This document shows positions 4,752 through 5,182 of a stretch of DNA of 5,182 nucleotides, in pieces; position 1 is the stretch's first letter; every line of letters starts with the position of its first letter. Origin of the DNA: Candidatus Nitrosopumilus sp. (GTDB lineage Archaea; Thermoproteota; Nitrososphaeria; Nitrososphaerales; Nitrosopumilaceae); assembly GCA_029863665.1 (NCBI GenBank), contig JAOTUX010000098.1, positions 1 through 5,182 of the forward strand, given 5' to 3'. Under the pieces are notes generated by a model. It ran no database searches. It saw only the letters and a list, made by a program, of their open reading frames with translations, and had not been told where the DNA came from. Position numbers and translations under genes: made by a program.

Positions 4752-5071
4752 CATTAAACATAGGACTAAAAGTAAAAGAACCAACAAGAGAATGTGCAGA
4801 CAGACATTGTCCATTTCACGGAGAGTTGTCAGTAAGAGGAAAACTCTTTGATGGTAAAGTAACAGGTAGTAAAGCAAAACAAACTATCACATTACAAAAA
4901 GACACACCAATCTACTTTAGTAAGTTTAAGAGATATGCCAGAGGTAAAAGTACCATTCATGCACACGTGCCAGGTTGTATAGATGTTGAATCAGGAGATC
5001 ATGTATTGACTGCAGAATGCAGACCCATATCAAAATCAGTTTCATATGTAGTTGTGGAGGTTAGATCATAA
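4748..5071 (+). CDS. rps17: Small-subunit ribosomal protein S17 (uS17, archaeal/eukaryotic S11 type)
   Basis: S17 is a primary 16S rRNA-binding OB-fold protein of the 30S body. The 107 residues agree with archaeal S17, which is longer than bacterial S17 at the N-terminus. The family pattern is clear: CADRHCPFHGELSVRGKLFDGKV (16-38), TITLQKDTPIYFSKFKRYARG (46-66), IHAHVPGCIDVESGDHV (70-86) and AECRPISKSVSYVVVE (89-104). Cysteines at 16, 21, 77 and 91 and the nearby His24 might be close in space, but metal binding is only a guess. ATG 4748 overlaps the rnp1 stop as ATGA and follows GGAGG at 4737-4741, six bases away. The gene ends one base before the rpl14 start. Confidence 0.97.
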   Translation: MTLNIGLKVKEPTRECADRHCPFHGELSVRGKLFDGKVTGSKAKQTITLQKDTPIYFSKFKRYARGKSTIHAHVPGCIDVESGDHVLTAECRPISKSVSYVVVEVRS

Positions 5072-5072
5072 T

Positions 5073-5182
5073 ATGGCAAAACAGGCAGGAAAAGGAGTAG
5101 CAGAATTTAGACCATATGTTACAAGATCAATTCCAGTAGGCGCAGAAATTGTATGTGCAGATAATTCAGGTGCTAAAATTTT
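5073..5182 (+). CDS. rpl14: Large-subunit ribosomal protein L14 (uL14), N-terminal part; runs off window end
   Basis: L14 is a beta-barrel protein on the intersubunit face of the 50S subunit, where it forms bridges to 16S rRNA. Only 36 full codons and two bases are visible. They begin MAKQAGKGVAEFRPYVTRSI and continue to CADNSGAKI (28-36), the L14 signature, in which the ADNSGAK stretch is nearly invariant. The archaeal N-terminal extension before the barrel is present. ATG 5073 lies one base after the rps17 TAA, and GGAGGTTA (5056-5063) is a good Shine-Dalgarno site, with 12 bases between GGAGG and the ATG. Known archaeal order predicts rpl24 next, outside the window. The frame is open to the edge, so this is truncation by the window and not a broken gene. 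Confidence 0.96.
   Translation, partial: MAKQAGKGVAEFRPYVTRSIPVGAEIVCADNSGAKI

Noticed and set aside
1..5182. Mobile elements, CRISPR arrays, tRNA or rRNA genes
   Set aside because: No spaced repeat array, transposase, terminal inverted repeats or cloverleaf-like sequence was seen; nearly all bases are accounted for by conserved translation genes.

Overview
This window looks like the start of the S10/spc-type ribosomal protein operon of an AT-rich archaeon, most likely a marine ammonia-oxidising thaumarchaeote (Nitrosopumilus-like). Archaeal identity rests on archaeal/eukaryotic-type versions of L3, L4, L23, S19, L22, S3, L29, S17 and L14, an RNase P subunit (Rpp29 family) inside the operon, and a SPOUT-type predicted RNA methyltransferase just upstream of L3. 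The lineage assignment is inference from low GC, the overall look of the proteins and the gene content; it was not tested by a search. All genes are on the + strand.

Layout. Bases 1-350 hold the C-terminal part of the SPOUT methyltransferase. A 36-codon gene for a single-pass membrane microprotein follows at 352-462. The gap at 463-555 holds a probable promoter: two identical GTTAACCAA repeats 22 bp apart, then a TATA-like TTTAATA about 30 bp before the rpl3 ATG, which fits a leaderless or nearly leaderless transcript. From 556 the genes run almost without gaps: rpl3, rpl4, rpl23, a 44-bp gap, rps19, rpl22, rps3, rpl29, rnp1 (RNase P Rpp29), rps17 and the first 36 codons of rpl14, which is cut by the window end.

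How the genes work together. Except for the methyltransferase, the microprotein and Rpp29, every product is a structural ribosomal protein. L3, L4, L22, L23, L29 and L14 belong to the large subunit; L22, L23 and L29 surround the peptide exit tunnel mouth. S19, S3 and S17 belong to the small subunit. Rpp29 matures tRNA 5' ends, and the methyltransferase probably modifies RNA, so the locus is devoted to the translation apparatus. Junctions are tight (TAATG, four ATGA overlaps, gaps of 1-5 nt), and internal genes mostly have purine-rich Shine-Dalgarno sites while rpl3 has none.

This is mostly a conserved, ordinary region and I see no clear new system. The points worth a second look are the absence of rpl2 (between rpl23 and rps19) and of a SUI1/eIF1 gene (between rpl29 and rnp1), the small ORF and TATA-like sequence in the gap where rpl2 would be expected, the repeated palindromes upstream of the promoter, the membrane microprotein, the repeat-built glycine-rich loop of L4, and the charged C-terminal tail of S3.
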